This document shows positions 8,744 to 18,148 of a stretch of DNA of 64,000 nucleotides, piece by piece (the stretch's first letter is position 1; each line of letters starts with the position of its first letter). Both the position numbers and the translations under genes were made by a program. Under the pieces are notes generated by a model that saw only the letters and a program-made list of their open reading frames with translations, did no database searches and was not told the DNA's origin. The stretch comes from Tritonibacter scottomollicae (GTDB lineage Bacteria > Pseudomonadota > Alphaproteobacteria > Rhodobacterales > Rhodobacteraceae). The DNA lies in NCBI RefSeq assembly GCF_003003215.1, contig NZ_PVUF01000005.1, positions 62,001-126,000 of the forward strand, read 5' to 3'.

Positions 8744-11700
8744 ATGTCAGGCGAAGAAAAAGCACAGATCGTCACGCCGCCGCAGGAAGACCTGCCGCAA
8801 TTCGTGGCGCCTGCGGATCAGAAACCCACATGGCGGCGTCGGGCCATGCGCCGGACCTGGAAGATCCTTGTGTGGGTCTCGGCAGTTGCGGCTGTGCTGG
8901 CGGTGGCGGTGTTTGTCCTGTTGGACAAGCGGCTGGGCGCGCCTGATTGGCTGCGCGCGGAAGCAGAGCAGCGTCTCGAGGCGCAGCTGGGCGGGCTGGA
9001 GATCGAATTCGGCGAAATCGAACTGGTGGTGCACAGCGGCTGGCGGCCGCGGCTGTCGTTGCGTGATGTGACGCTTTTCTATCCAGACGGAAGTCCGGCG
9101 GCGCATTTGGAAGATGCGCAGGCGGCGCTGGCCATGCGTCCGTTGCTGCGCGGCCAGATCCGGCCAAAGACGATTTCCCTGTCCGGCCTTTTTGCGACCT
9201 TGCAACGGGAAAGTGATGGCGCGGTCGCGCTGAGCTTCTCGGACGGTGCGGCGCCATTCCGGCAGGCTCGGAACCTGCCGCAGTTGATCGAGGCCTGGGA
9301 CCGCCAGCTTGAACTGCCGATCCTGTCCGCCCTGACGCGCGTCGAGACCCAGGCGGTTACCCTGAACTATATTGACCGGCGCATTGATCGTGCATGGACG
9401 CTGGACGGCGGAACGATCCTGCTGTCGCGCGCGGGCGACAATGTGGAGATCGAGGCCGGGTTCTCGGTGCTGAGCGGGCGCGAATATGCCAGCACGGTCG
9501 AGGCCACCTATCGCTCAGACATTGGCAATACCGCCGCGGAATTTGCCGTGGTGGTGGATCAGGTGCCTAGCTCGGACGTGGCCAGCCAAAGCCCCGCGTT
9601 TGGGTGGCTTGATGTCTTGCGCGCGCCGATCTCTGGCGCCTTGCAAGGGGCCGTGAACAGCAAGGGCATCTTGTTGCCATTGACCGCGAGTTTGGAGATC
9701 GGCAGCGGCGTGATCCAGCCAAACGAGGCTCTGAAACCCGTGCCGCTGCAGTCCGCGCAGAGTTTCTTTACCTTCGATCCGGCCACGCAGGAGCTGGAGT
9801 TCTCCCGCCTCTCCGTCGACAGCGGCTGGGTCAGTGGTCAGATGGAGGGGCGCGCGGAGCTGGTGGGGGTGCGCGATGGGCGCCTGACCGAATTGGTCGG
9901 CCAGCTGCGATTTACCGATCTGGAGCTGAACCCGCTGCGGCTTTATCCCGAGCCGTTGACGTTCTCCGGTGTGCGCGTCGATTTCCTGATGGAGCTGGCG
10001 CCATTCCGGTTGCGTCTCGGCGAAATGCTGGTTCAGCAAGGCGACACGGACCTTCTGTTGCACGGGGAGGTCCGGGCCGGAGACAAAGGCTGGAACTATG
10101 ATGTTCAGGGGGCGGCAGACCATCTGGATGTCGCGGTCGTCAAGGAAATGTGGCCTCCCTCGGCGCCCCCCAAACCCCGCGCCTGGTTCACGGAGAACGT
10201 GTTGACGGGCGACATTCAAAATGCGCAGTTTGCGTTGCGTGGACGGGATGCGGAGAAACCCTTTGTCGCGCTGGACCTCGGGTTCGAGAACGGCAGCGTC
10301 AGGTTCAACAAATTCTACCCCAATCTTGAAGATGCCGCAGGGCAGCTCAGCATCTATGGCAAGCGTCTGGTGGTTACGGCCACCCGTGGTGCGGTGACGG
10401 CCCGACAGGGGGGCGCCATGGATATGGCCGGCTCCTCTTTCATCATTCCCGATATGTCGCAAAAAGGGGACAGCAGTCTTGGGATTCTGCGGGCGCAGGC
10501 GGATGGGCCAGCGCTGGCGGTGCTGTCGTTGCTCAATCGTGCACCCTTAAGCATTTTGGACAATGTAGGCCTTCCGGTCGAGCTGGGTCAGGGCGCGGTT
10601 TCGGTGACGGCGACCGCTGCGATGCCGCTAAAGAAGAAGCTCGATGTGAAGGAAGTGGACTATCACTACGCCGGACAGCTGCGGGATGTGAGCAGCTCGG
10701 TCCTGGTGCCGGGGTTTGAGATCGCATCGGACCAGCTGTCGATCTCTGGCGACAACACACATGTGACGGTGTCTGGGCCGGGGCAGTTCGCCGGGGTGCC
10801 GATCCGGGCGCGCTGGCGTCAGGGGCTGCGGCCCGGCAATCCGCCGGATGGCACCATCGAGGGTGAGATCGAACTGTCGCCACGCACCATAGAGGCCCTG
10901 AAGATCGGCCTGCCGGATGGATTGGTCAGGGGAACGGGCAGCGCAACGATCAAGGCGGTTCTGCCACCGGGAAAGCCGGTGCAGCTGAGCGTTCAAAGTG
11001 ATCTGCAAGGGGTCGGCCTGCGGTTGCCGGAGCTGGCCTGGAGCAAGCCGGAACGCTCAGCTGGCACGCTGTCATTCAACACGGTGCTGACCGGAACGCC
11101 CTCTGTCGAGAACCTGGTGCTGGAGGCCAGCGGCCTGCGGGCGCAGGGGCGTGTGACAGTAAAACCCACCGGCGGCTTGGATGCCGCGCAGTTCTCTAAT
11201 GTCTCGCTTGGCAATTGGCTGCAGGGCCCGGTGACCCTGACCGGGCGCGGCGATGCGACGCCCGCGCTGGCGATGACGGGCGGGGTGATCGATCTGCGCA
11301 CCGCCCCGTTCAGCAGTCGAGAGAGCGGGCAGAGCGGCGGCGGTGGCGGCAGCAACACACCGATCTCGCTGGCGATCAACAGATTGCAGGTTACCGACGA
11401 GATTGCACTGACCCGGTTCGAGGGTCGGTTTGACACGCTTGGCGGGTTCAACGGCGCCTTTACCGGCAACCTTGGCTCACTGACGCCGGTTGAGGGCGTG
11501 GTGGTCCCGCAGGCTGGCGGGCTTGCCATGCGCGTCCGGTCGCAGGATGCGGGCGGGGTGTTTCGTGCCGCTGAAGTGGTGCGCCACGGGTATGGCGGAT
11601 CGTTCGAGATGACGCTGATCCCGGCGCAGACGGCGGGGGAATACAACGGGCAGGTGCGGGTCAGTAATATCCGCATCAAGCGCGCGCCGGCGATTGCGGC

Positions 11701-12166
11701 CCTGATCAATTCGCTCAGTCTGGTTGGGCTGTTCGACGAGCTGTCGGGGCAGGGGATCCTGTTCACCAGCGTGGAGGCGGATTTCCGGCTTGGATCACGC
11801 TACCTGACGCTGAACAGTTCGTCCGCGGTGGGCCCCTCGATCGGCCTGTCGCTGGACGGGGTCTATGATCTGACCACCAGCCGCATGAACATGCGTGGGG
11901 TGTTGTCGCCGATCTACCTTGTGAACGCGATCGGCAGCGTGATGACCCGCAAAGGCGAGGGGGTGTTTGGCTTTTCCTTCACATTGACGGGCCACGCGGA
12001 TGACCCCAAGGTCTCGGTCAATCCGCTCTCGGGGCTTGCACCGGGTTTCCTGCGTGAAATTTTCCGCGGCGCGCAGCCGACGGCCCCCGGCGAAGAGCCA
12101 GAAACACCTCGCAAATCCGCACAAGAGCAACGCGAAGAGCGGCAGCAGCGGCGGGACAATCGCTAG
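8744..12166 (+). CDS. AsmA/YhdP-like bridge protein (DUF3971 and AsmA C-terminal region)
   Basis: This very large protein (1140 residues) has a basic N-terminus followed by one membrane helix (about 41-60). Almost all of the rest is repeating beta-strand sequence exposed to the periplasm. The first third matches the DUF3971 pattern of YhdP-type proteins, and the end (about 950-1100, with LSLVGLFDELSGQGILF) matches the AsmA-like C-terminal region. In other bacteria such proteins form hydrophobic grooves that move phospholipids to the outer membrane; that role is inferred here. It ends in a charged, Gln/Arg-rich tail. queA follows after 70 bases, possibly in the same transcript. Confidence 0.88.
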   Translation: MSGEEKAQIVTPPQEDLPQFVAPADQKPTWRRRAMRRTWKILVWVSAVAAVLAVAVFVLLDKRLGAPDWLRAEAEQRLEAQLGGLEIEFGEIELVVHSGWRPRLSLRDVTLFYPDGSPAAHLEDAQAALAMRPLLRGQIRPKTISLSGLFATLQRESDGAVALSFSDGAAPFRQARNLPQLIEAWDRQLELPILSALTRVETQAVTLNYIDRRIDRAWTLDGGTILLSRAGDNVEIEAGFSVLSGREYASTVEATYRSDIGNTAAEFAVVVDQVPSSDVASQSPAFGWLDVLRAPISGALQGAVNSKGILLPLTASLEIGSGVIQPNEALKPVPLQSAQSFFTFDPATQELEFSRLSVDSGWVSGQMEGRAELVGVRDGRLTELVGQLRFTDLELNPLRLYPEPLTFSGVRVDFLMELAPFRLRLGEMLVQQGDTDLLLHGEVRAGDKGWNYDVQGAADHLDVAVVKEMWPPSAPPKPRAWFTENVLTGDIQNAQFALRGRDAEKPFVALDLGFENGSVRFNKFYPNLEDAAGQLSIYGKRLVVTATRGAVTARQGGAMDMAGSSFIIPDMSQKGDSSLGILRAQADGPALAVLSLLNRAPLSILDNVGLPVELGQGAVSVTATAAMPLKKKLDVKEVDYHYAGQLRDVSSSVLVPGFEIASDQLSISGDNTHVTVSGPGQFAGVPIRARWRQGLRPGNPPDGTIEGEIELSPRTIEALKIGLPDGLVRGTGSATIKAVLPPGKPVQLSVQSDLQGVGLRLPELAWSKPERSAGTLSFNTVLTGTPSVENLVLEASGLRAQGRVTVKPTGGLDAAQFSNVSLGNWLQGPVTLTGRGDATPALAMTGGVIDLRTAPFSSRESGQSGGGGGSNTPISLAINRLQVTDEIALTRFEGRFDTLGGFNGAFTGNLGSLTPVEGVVVPQAGGLAMRVRSQDAGGVFRAAEVVRHGYGGSFEMTLIPAQTAGEYNGQVRVSNIRIKRAPAIAALINSLSLVGLFDELSGQGILFTSVEADFRLGSRYLTLNSSSAVGPSIGLSLDGVYDLTTSRMNMRGVLSPIYLVNAIGSVMTRKGEGVFGFSFTLTGHADDPKVSVNPLSGLAPGFLREIFRGAQPTAPGEEPETPRKSAQEQREERQQRRDNR

Positions 12167-12236
12167 GCCATAAAAACTGAGATGTGACGACTGCGGGCCA
12201 TGGACTTTCCTCTGGGCGCGCAGTATCGCGCGCCAC

Positions 12237-13286
12237 ATGAAACTCAGCGATTTTGACTTTGACCTGCCCGATGATCTGATTGCGACGCGGCCCGCCGTGC
12301 CGCGGTCCTCCGCGCGTCTGCTGGTGGCGGAGCAGGACCAGATCACCGATGCCCGTGTGACCGATCTGTTGCAATGGCTGCAGCCGGGCGACCGCCTGGT
12401 TTTGAATGACACCCGCGTCATCCCGGCGCGTCTCAGCGGTCAGCGTCATCGCGACTCGGCGCAAGGCGCTGTGTCGGCGCGGATCGAGGTGACCTTGCTG
12501 GAGCCGCAGGCCGATGGCTGCTGGGGCGCTTTGTTGAAACCGCTCAAGAAGATCAAGGTCGGTGAGACGGTGGTGTTCAGTGATCAGCTGTCGGCAGAGC
12601 TTGTCGAGGTGGTCGAGGGACAGGGACGTCTGCGCTTCAACCTTGCGGGCGATGATTTCGACGCGGCGCTGGCCGAGGCGGGGGCAATGCCCTTGCCGCC
12701 CTATATCGCCGCCAAACGCCCGGCGGATGAGCAGGACAAGACCGATTATCAGACCGTCTGGGCACGTAGCACCGGTGCCGTGGCGGCGCCCACGGCGAGC
12801 CTGCATTTCGACGAGGCACTGCTGGCGGCGCTCGCTGCAAAGGGCGTTGAGTTCACCTATGTCACGCTGCATGTGGGCGCCGGTACGTTCCTGCCGGTCA
12901 AGGTCGAGGACGTGACGAGCCACAAGATGCATGCCGAATGGGGGCAGGTGACCGTGCAGGCCGCGGCGGAGATCGCCGCTACCAAGGCGGCTGGCCAGCG
13001 GGTGATCCCGGTGGGCACCACAGCGCTGCGCCTGATTGAAAGTGCTGCACGCGACAGCGGTGCGATTGCACCTTGGGAAGGCGAGACGGATATCTTCATC
13101 TATCCCGGTTTTACCTTCCGGGTGGCAGATGCACTGATGACCAATTTCCACCTGCCTAAATCAACCCTGATGATGCTGGTCTCGGCCCTGATGGGACAGG
13201 AGCGCATGCGCCGGGTCTATGATCACGCGGTGACGGAGCGCTATCGGTTTTTCTCCTACGGAGATGCCTCTCTGCTGATTCCCTGA
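12237..13286 (+). CDS. queA: S-adenosylmethionine:tRNA ribosyltransferase-isomerase
   Basis: QueA (349 residues) transfers and isomerises the ribose of S-adenosylmethionine onto 7-aminomethyl-7-deazaguanine in tRNA, giving epoxyqueuosine. Family motifs are clear: [15 protein letters not shown] at the start, [16 protein letters not shown], the TASLHF region, LHVGAGTF, and [14 protein letters not shown] near the end. The length is typical. No tgt or other queuosine gene is adjacent in the window. Confidence 0.97.
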   Translation: MKLSDFDFDLPDDLIATRPAVPRSSARLLVAEQDQITDARVTDLLQWLQPGDRLVLNDTRVIPARLSGQRHRDSAQGAVSARIEVTLLEPQADGCWGALLKPLKKIKVGETVVFSDQLSAELVEVVEGQGRLRFNLAGDDFDAALAEAGAMPLPPYIAAKRPADEQDKTDYQTVWARSTGAVAAPTASLHFDEALLAALAAKGVEFTYVTLHVGAGTFLPVKVEDVTSHKMHAEWGQVTVQAAAEIAATKAAGQRVIPVGTTALRLIESAARDSGAIAPWEGETDIFIYPGFTFRVADALMTNFHLPKSTLMMLVSALMGQERMRRVYDHAVTERYRFFSYGDASLLIP

Positions 13287-13391
13287 GCATCATCCCAGTC
13301 ATGCGGTGGCGATCCCATAGGCTGAGGGGTTGACCGTTAACGTTACTGTGGGAAGGTCGCGCAGGAACACGTCCGAGTCGGAAACGCCGGG

Positions 13392-13493
13392 CTATTGCGC
13401 CGAGAAACAGACGATACCTTGACCCTTGCGAGCGCCCACGGCGTTTTTTGCATTTACACACTGCCCCAAACCGGCCGCGCGCCAGGGGTTCAT
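13392..13493 (-). CDS. Candidate small protein of 33 residues
   Basis: A short reading frame begins with ATG at 13493, directly after the strong ribosome site GAGGAGAG with a TTTC spacer, and ends with TAG at 13392. The predicted peptide begins MNPWRAAGLGQCVNAKNAV and is basic with two Cys. It is divergent from the MFS gene at 13558. The ribosome site is the main support. No family is recognised, and chance occurrence remains possible. Confidence 0.3.
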   Translation of the reverse strand: MNPWRAAGLGQCVNAKNAVGARKGQGIVCFSAQ

Positions 13494-13557
13494 GAAACTC
13501 TCCTCGTTCGGTCTAAACCGGCGGGCTCCTGACAAAGATTGAAGGAGACGAAACGAC

Positions 13558-14832
13558 ATGTTGCAAGTTCTGTCGAGTGCCTGGGCGCTTCTAATGGGGG
13601 TCGGGCTACTGATGCTGGGCAACGGTCTTCAGGGCACGCTCTTGGGTGTGCGCGGGGGGATCGAAGGCTACTCCACGCTGACCATGTCGCTGGTCATGTC
13701 CACCTATTTTGTCGGACTGCTGCTGGGCTCCTGGGTGTCGCCGGGCATGATCCGACGCGTGGGCCATGTGCGGGTGTTTGCGGCACTGGCCTCGCTGATC
13801 TCGGCTGTGATGGTGATCTATCCGGCCGTGCCGAACCCAGTCGTCTGGATGCTGGGCCGTCTGATCGTTGGTTTCTGCTTCTCCGGGGTGTACGTCACGG
13901 CGGAAAGCTGGCTCAACAATGCAGCCGACAATGAAAACCGCGGCAAGGCGCTGTCGCTCTACATGATCGTGATGACGCTGGGGCTGGTGGCCGCACAGGG
14001 GTTCATCCTGATCGGTGACCCGGCGGGCTATCTGCCCTTCGTGATCGCCTCCATTGCGGTTTCGATCTCCTTTGCGCCCATTCTGCTGTCGATTTCGCCG
14101 ACGCCGGCCTTTGACACCGCAAAGCGGATGACCCTGAAGGAGCTGATGAAGGCGTCACCTCTGGGCTGTGTCGGCATGTTCCTGATTGGCGGCGTGTTCT
14201 CGGCGCAGTTTGGTATGTCGGCGGTGTACGCGACCGAAGCCGGGATGAAGCTGCATCAGGTCTCGCTGTTTGCTGCAAGCTTCTATGTCGGCGCCTTGTT
14301 CATGCAGTTCCCGCTGGGCTTTCTTTCGGATCGGATGGACCGGCGTCTGCTGATCATGTTTGTCGCCGGAACGGCGAGTGTGACGTCGGTGCTGGCGATG
14401 CTCCTTGGTGGCTCGTTCGTGCTGCTGCTGGTCTCGGCCTTTGTCATCGGTGGGCTGATCAATCCGCTCTATTCCTTGCTGTTGGCGCATACCAACGACT
14501 TTCTGGATCATGACGACATGGCCTCAGCCTCTGGCGGGTTGATCTTTATCAACGGGCTTGGTGCTTGTGGCGGTCCGGTCATCATCGGTTGGCTGATGTC
14601 GGACTCCGTCGCTGGCCCGAATGGGTTCTTCCTGTTCATGGCGGTCCTGCTGGGCATTCTGGTGGTCTACGCCGGATATCGCGCCACGCAGCGTGCAACC
14701 ATTCCCGTGGATGAGACCGGTGTCATGCCTGCCATGAGCCCGTCCTCCACGTCGGTCGCGGTGGAACTGGCACAGGAATATGCCATCGAGACCGAGTTGG
14801 AAGAGCAAGAAAACGCCGCTTCTCCAAACTGA
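13558..14832 (+). CDS. Major facilitator superfamily transporter
   Basis: This 424-residue protein has about twelve hydrophobic helices in two halves. The MFS loop signatures appear as SPGMIRRVGHVRVF after helix 2 and FLSDRMDRRLLIM in the second half, and VTAESWLNNAADNENRGKAL after helix 4 is typical of the YcaD-like branch. The substrate is unknown. The C-terminal tail (about 385-424) is hydrophilic and acidic. The start at 13558 has AAGGAG nine bases upstream. Nothing in the neighbours points to a substrate. Confidence 0.9.
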   Translation: MLQVLSSAWALLMGVGLLMLGNGLQGTLLGVRGGIEGYSTLTMSLVMSTYFVGLLLGSWVSPGMIRRVGHVRVFAALASLISAVMVIYPAVPNPVVWMLGRLIVGFCFSGVYVTAESWLNNAADNENRGKALSLYMIVMTLGLVAAQGFILIGDPAGYLPFVIASIAVSISFAPILLSISPTPAFDTAKRMTLKELMKASPLGCVGMFLIGGVFSAQFGMSAVYATEAGMKLHQVSLFAASFYVGALFMQFPLGFLSDRMDRRLLIMFVAGTASVTSVLAMLLGGSFVLLLVSAFVIGGLINPLYSLLLAHTNDFLDHDDMASASGGLIFINGLGACGGPVIIGWLMSDSVAGPNGFFLFMAVLLGILVVYAGYRATQRATIPVDETGVMPAMSPSSTSVAVELAQEYAIETELEEQENAASPN

Positions 14833-14981
14833 TAGCGCAATCACGCACAGGAAACGGTCATCTCATCACAAAAGTGACTGAGGTGGCCGATTTTGTAACC
14901 TAACGTCACTTGTGCTCGCCCCCTGAATCAGGCTCATCTTGGACCTGTTACGTTAATTTTATAGCCGGTGGAGAAAGACCA

Positions 14982-15560
14982 ATGGCAGGCCCTGAACAGA
15001 TACTGGAATTTTGGCTCGATCACGTCGGCGAGCAAGGCTGGTATCGGCAAGACGATGCGCTGGACGCAGAGATCCGCGCACGGTTCGAGGACACATGGAA
15101 ACAGGCTTGCGAGGGCAGCTACTCGCTCTGGCTGACCTATCCCAGCGGTGTACTGGCCTATATCATCCTGATGGATCAGTTTCCGCGCAATATGTTCCGC
15201 GGTCAGGGGCGTGCCTTTGCGTCGGATCAGGCGGCGCTGTCTGCGGCCAAGGCAGTCGTGGATCGCAAATGGGACCTGAAGATCGACGAGCCTGCACGGC
15301 AGTTCTTCTATCTGCCGATGATGCATTCCGAGAGCCTGTGCGATCAGGAACGCTGCGTGCGCCTGATCCATGAGCGCCTCGATAAGACCGGCGCGCAGAA
15401 CCTGCTGCATGCGCGCGCGCACCGCGAGGTGATCCGCCTGTTTGGCCGTTTTCCCTATCGCAACGAGGCGCTCAGCCGCCACAGCACCGCGCCGGAACTG
15501 GATTACGTCAGTGCCGGTGGCTACGGCTCCACTGTGCGGGAGTTGCAGGCCATCGCCTGA
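14982..15560 (+). CDS. DUF924 family protein
   Basis: This 192-residue protein matches the DUF924 family, an all-helical, TPR-like fold of unknown function common in proteobacteria. Characteristic stretches are EILDFW-like ILEFWLDH near the start, LIMDQFPRNMFRG in the middle, FFYLPMMHSESL, and FGRFPYRNEALSR near the end. The start at 14982 (MAGPEQ) follows GGTGGAGA; an upstream extension lacks family similarity. It is followed by a strong terminator. Confidence 0.92.
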   Translation: MAGPEQILEFWLDHVGEQGWYRQDDALDAEIRARFEDTWKQACEGSYSLWLTYPSGVLAYIILMDQFPRNMFRGQGRAFASDQAALSAAKAVVDRKWDLKIDEPARQFFYLPMMHSESLCDQERCVRLIHERLDKTGAQNLLHARAHREVIRLFGRFPYRNEALSRHSTAPELDYVSAGGYGSTVRELQAIA

Positions 15561-15584
15561 ACCTGATTGATCCCGAAGCATTAT

Positions 15585-15616
15585 AAAGCCCCGCCGATAC
15601 ATCTGGCGGGGCTTTT
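15585..15616 (+). terminator. Rho-independent terminator after the DUF924 gene
   Basis: An 11-bp perfect stem (AAAGCCCCGCC, 15585-15595, with 15605-15615) and a 9-nt loop end in four T, 25 bases after the stop codon. Confidence 0.88.
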
Positions 15617-15723
15617 GCGTTTGCATGGGCGAGAAGCTGCCATGCGTGAGAGAGCAGCGAATAGATTGTCCGAAATCTGCAAGCCTGTGCAATTCTCTGC
15701 CAGAGATGAGAGGTGGACGAGCA

Positions 15724-16407
15724 ATGAAATTGCACGGGATGATTGTCGCAGGAGCCGTGGCTCTGGCCTCAGCGGCGATGTCGGATGAGCCAGATTGGGC
15801 AAGGCTCATGGCGGAGGCAGAATGGGACTGGCGGCCGGGTGATCTGATTTTTCGAAATGGCCTGAATGACGCGGATGATGTGCTCAAACATGCCTCAGAT
15901 GCACCATGGGCGACGATCGGGATATTGCGTGCCTCCAGTGGCGGGCCGCGGGTGGTCTATGTCGACGAGACGGAGGGCGTGACAGAGGTCATGCTTTACC
16001 GCTTTGTCGAAGAGCTGACACCAGCGGACTATGCGGTCTATCGCATTGAAAGCCTGTCCAGCACGCTTGAGGATGGCCAGCAATTACAGGGACCGCTGGC
16101 CCGGTATGCGCTGAATGTGGCGTTTGGTGCGCCCTTTGATGTTCAGTTTCTGCTCGGCAATGACGCCTATTACAGCGCAGAACTGATTTACGAGGCCGCG
16201 ATGTCAGCCGGGGTGAAACTGGCAGAGCCTGTCACGCTTGCCAGTCTTACTGCTGCTGACACTGAACTGGGTGACAGGGTGCTGAGCGCCGCGCATGCGC
16301 CGCAGGACTGTGCAAGCGCGCAATGCGGGTCTTTGGTTGCGGCGCAAAAGATCGTCACGGTGAATGCGCTGCTGCGCTCGGATGCGCTGACGCAGGTTTT
16401 TCCATAA
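15724..16407 (+). CDS. YiiX-like (permuted NlpC/P60) exported protein lacking the catalytic Cys and His
   Basis: This 227-residue protein begins with a signal peptide (about 1-18, MKLHGMIVAGAVALASAA). The body follows the YiiX/DUF830 pattern: a WRPGDLIF block, a block before GIL, a V-x-E-T/V-T-E-V strand region, and the ELIY helix. In active relatives the second block carries His before (V/I)GI and the helix carries Cys in (F/Y)YC(S/T)EL. Here those positions read Thr64 (PWATIGIL) and Ser151 (AYYSAELIY). It should therefore be a non-catalytic relative or have changed chemistry. GAGAGGTGG precedes the start. The assignment rests on motif order, not on a search. Confidence 0.68.
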   Translation: MKLHGMIVAGAVALASAAMSDEPDWARLMAEAEWDWRPGDLIFRNGLNDADDVLKHASDAPWATIGILRASSGGPRVVYVDETEGVTEVMLYRFVEELTPADYAVYRIESLSSTLEDGQQLQGPLARYALNVAFGAPFDVQFLLGNDAYYSAELIYEAAMSAGVKLAEPVTLASLTAADTELGDRVLSAAHAPQDCASAQCGSLVAAQKIVTVNALLRSDALTQVFP

Positions 16408-16551
16408 TAGGCGGGCGCATCGGTTGGTGGTGCGAAGTCGGATTTTTGGTTGAACCCGCAGTGTTGCTTGTTAGGGTCGCATGATGTGACGCCGCAGTCT
16501 GAGGCCGGACTGGTATCTGCTCTGCTTCGACAGTTGCGGCATCGAGGAAAT

Positions 16552-16569
16552 TAGTTTAACGGTAAACTA
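16552..16569. promoter_or_regulatory. Inverted-repeat operator candidate upstream of lpd
   Basis: TAGTTTA and TAAACTA (16552-16558 and 16563-16569) flank ACGG, a perfect 7-bp inverted repeat centred about 40 bases before the lpd start. Position and symmetry suggest a repressor or activator site overlapping the promoter. The regulator is not identified. Confidence 0.55.
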
Positions 16570-16599
16570 GTTTTGGATCTTTGTTCATGAGGGAACACA

Positions 16600-17994
16600 A
16601 TGGCCGCAGCATCCTATGACGTGATCGTAATCGGCGCAGGCCCCGGTGGCTATGTCGCCGCAATCCGGGCCGCGCAGCTCGGTCTGAAGACCTGCGTTGT
16701 CGAGCGCGAGCACCTTGGAGGCATCTGTTTGAACTGGGGCTGCATCCCGACCAAGGCGCTGTTGCGCTCGTCGGAAGTGTTCCACCTGATGGAGCGCGCG
16801 AAGGACTTCGGCCTCAAGGCTGAAAACATCGGCTATGACCTCGGCGCGGTGGTCAAACGCTCGCGCGGTGTGGCCAAGCAGCTCTCGGCGGGCGTCAAAG
16901 GTCTGCTGAAGAAGCACAAGATCGACGTGGTCATGGGCGCGGCGACAATCCCTGCCAAGGGCAAGGTGTCCGTCAAAACCGACAAGGGCACCGAGGAGCT
17001 GACGGGCAAGAATATCATCGTCGCCACCGGTGCGCGGGCGCGGGAACTGCCGGGGCTGGAGGCTGATGGCGATCTGGTCTGGACCTATAAGCATGCGCTC
17101 GACCCCAAACGCATGCCGAAAAAGCTGCTGGTGATCGGCTCCGGCGCGATCGGCATCGAATTTGCCAGTTTCTACAACACGCTCGGCGCGGATACGACCG
17201 TGGTTGAGGTGATGGATCGTGTCTTGCCGGTGGAGGACGAGGAAATCTCGAAATTCGCCAAGAAGGCGTTCGAGAAACAAGGCATGAAGATCATGCAAAA
17301 GGCGATGGTCAAGAAGCTCGACCGCGCCTCTGGCAAGGTCACCGCCCATATCGAAGTCGGCGGCAAGGTCGAGAAACACGAGTTTGACACGGTGATTTCT
17401 GCGGTCGGCATCGTCGGCAATACCGAAGGCCTCGGCCTCGAAGAGCTGGGCGTCAAGATCGACCGCACCCATGTCATCACCGATGAATACTGCCGCACCG
17501 GTATCGATGGCGTCTATGCCATTGGCGATATCGCCGGCGCGCCGTGGCTTGCGCATAAGGCCAGCCACGAGGGCGTCATGGTGGCCGAACTGATCGCTGG
17601 CAAACACGCCCATCCGGTGAAACCAGAAAGCATCGCGGGCTGCACCTATTGCCAGCCGCAGGTGGCCTCGGTCGGCTACACAGAAGCCAAGGCCAAGGAG
17701 TTGGGCTACAAGATCAAGGTCGGCCGCTTTCCCTTTATCGGCAACGGCAAGGCGATTGCCTTGGGCGAGCCGGAGGGTCTGATCAAGACCATCTTTGACG
17801 AGAAAACCGGCGAGCTGTTGGGCGCGCATATGGTCGGCGCGGAAGTCACCGAGCTGATCCAGGGCTATGTGGTTGGTCGCCAGCTGGAGACCACTGAAGA
17901 GGACCTGATGAATACCGTCTTCCCGCATCCGACCCTGTCGGAGATGATGCATGAAAGTGTGCTGGATGCCTTTGACCGGGTGATCCACCTCTGA
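16600..17994 (+). CDS. lpd: Dihydrolipoyl dehydrogenase (E3)
   Basis: This 464-residue FAD enzyme reoxidises the dihydrolipoyl groups of 2-oxoacid dehydrogenase complexes with NAD. Visible features are the FAD loop IGAGPGGYVAAIRAAQLG, the redox disulfide GGICLNWGCIPTKAL, the NAD loop IGSGAIGIEFASFYNTLG, the FAD motif YAIGDIAGAPWLAHKA, and the interface His-Glu pair in FPHPTLSEMMHES. No E1 or E2 gene precedes it in the window. It has its own upstream inverted repeat and its own terminator, so it is transcribed alone. Confidence 0.97.
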   Translation: MAAASYDVIVIGAGPGGYVAAIRAAQLGLKTCVVEREHLGGICLNWGCIPTKALLRSSEVFHLMERAKDFGLKAENIGYDLGAVVKRSRGVAKQLSAGVKGLLKKHKIDVVMGAATIPAKGKVSVKTDKGTEELTGKNIIVATGARARELPGLEADGDLVWTYKHALDPKRMPKKLLVIGSGAIGIEFASFYNTLGADTTVVEVMDRVLPVEDEEISKFAKKAFEKQGMKIMQKAMVKKLDRASGKVTAHIEVGGKVEKHEFDTVISAVGIVGNTEGLGLEELGVKIDRTHVITDEYCRTGIDGVYAIGDIAGAPWLAHKASHEGVMVAELIAGKHAHPVKPESIAGCTYCQPQVASVGYTEAKAKELGYKIKVGRFPFIGNGKAIALGEPEGLIKTIFDEKTGELLGAHMVGAEVTELIQGYVVGRQLETTEEDLMNTVFPHPTLSEMMHESVLDAFDRVIHL

Positions 17995-18017
17995 TCTGCG
18001 CATCTTGGGATGTTTTC

Positions 18018-18047
18018 AAAGGCCGGGTGTTTCGCCCGGCCTTTTTT
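18018..18047 (+). terminator. Rho-independent terminator after lpd
   Basis: A 10-bp stem (AAAGGCCGGG, 18018-18027, with 18035-18044) and a 7-nt loop run into a T tract, 24 bases after the lpd stop codon. Confidence 0.9.
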
Positions 18048-18148
18048 ATGCGGTTTGTGTGGGTACAAAATAGCTGCCATGTTGTCTGGCGTCCCGGGGG
18101 ACGCAGGCATAGGGTGGCGGCTGATTTTCAGCGGGCGAGGGCGACGGG

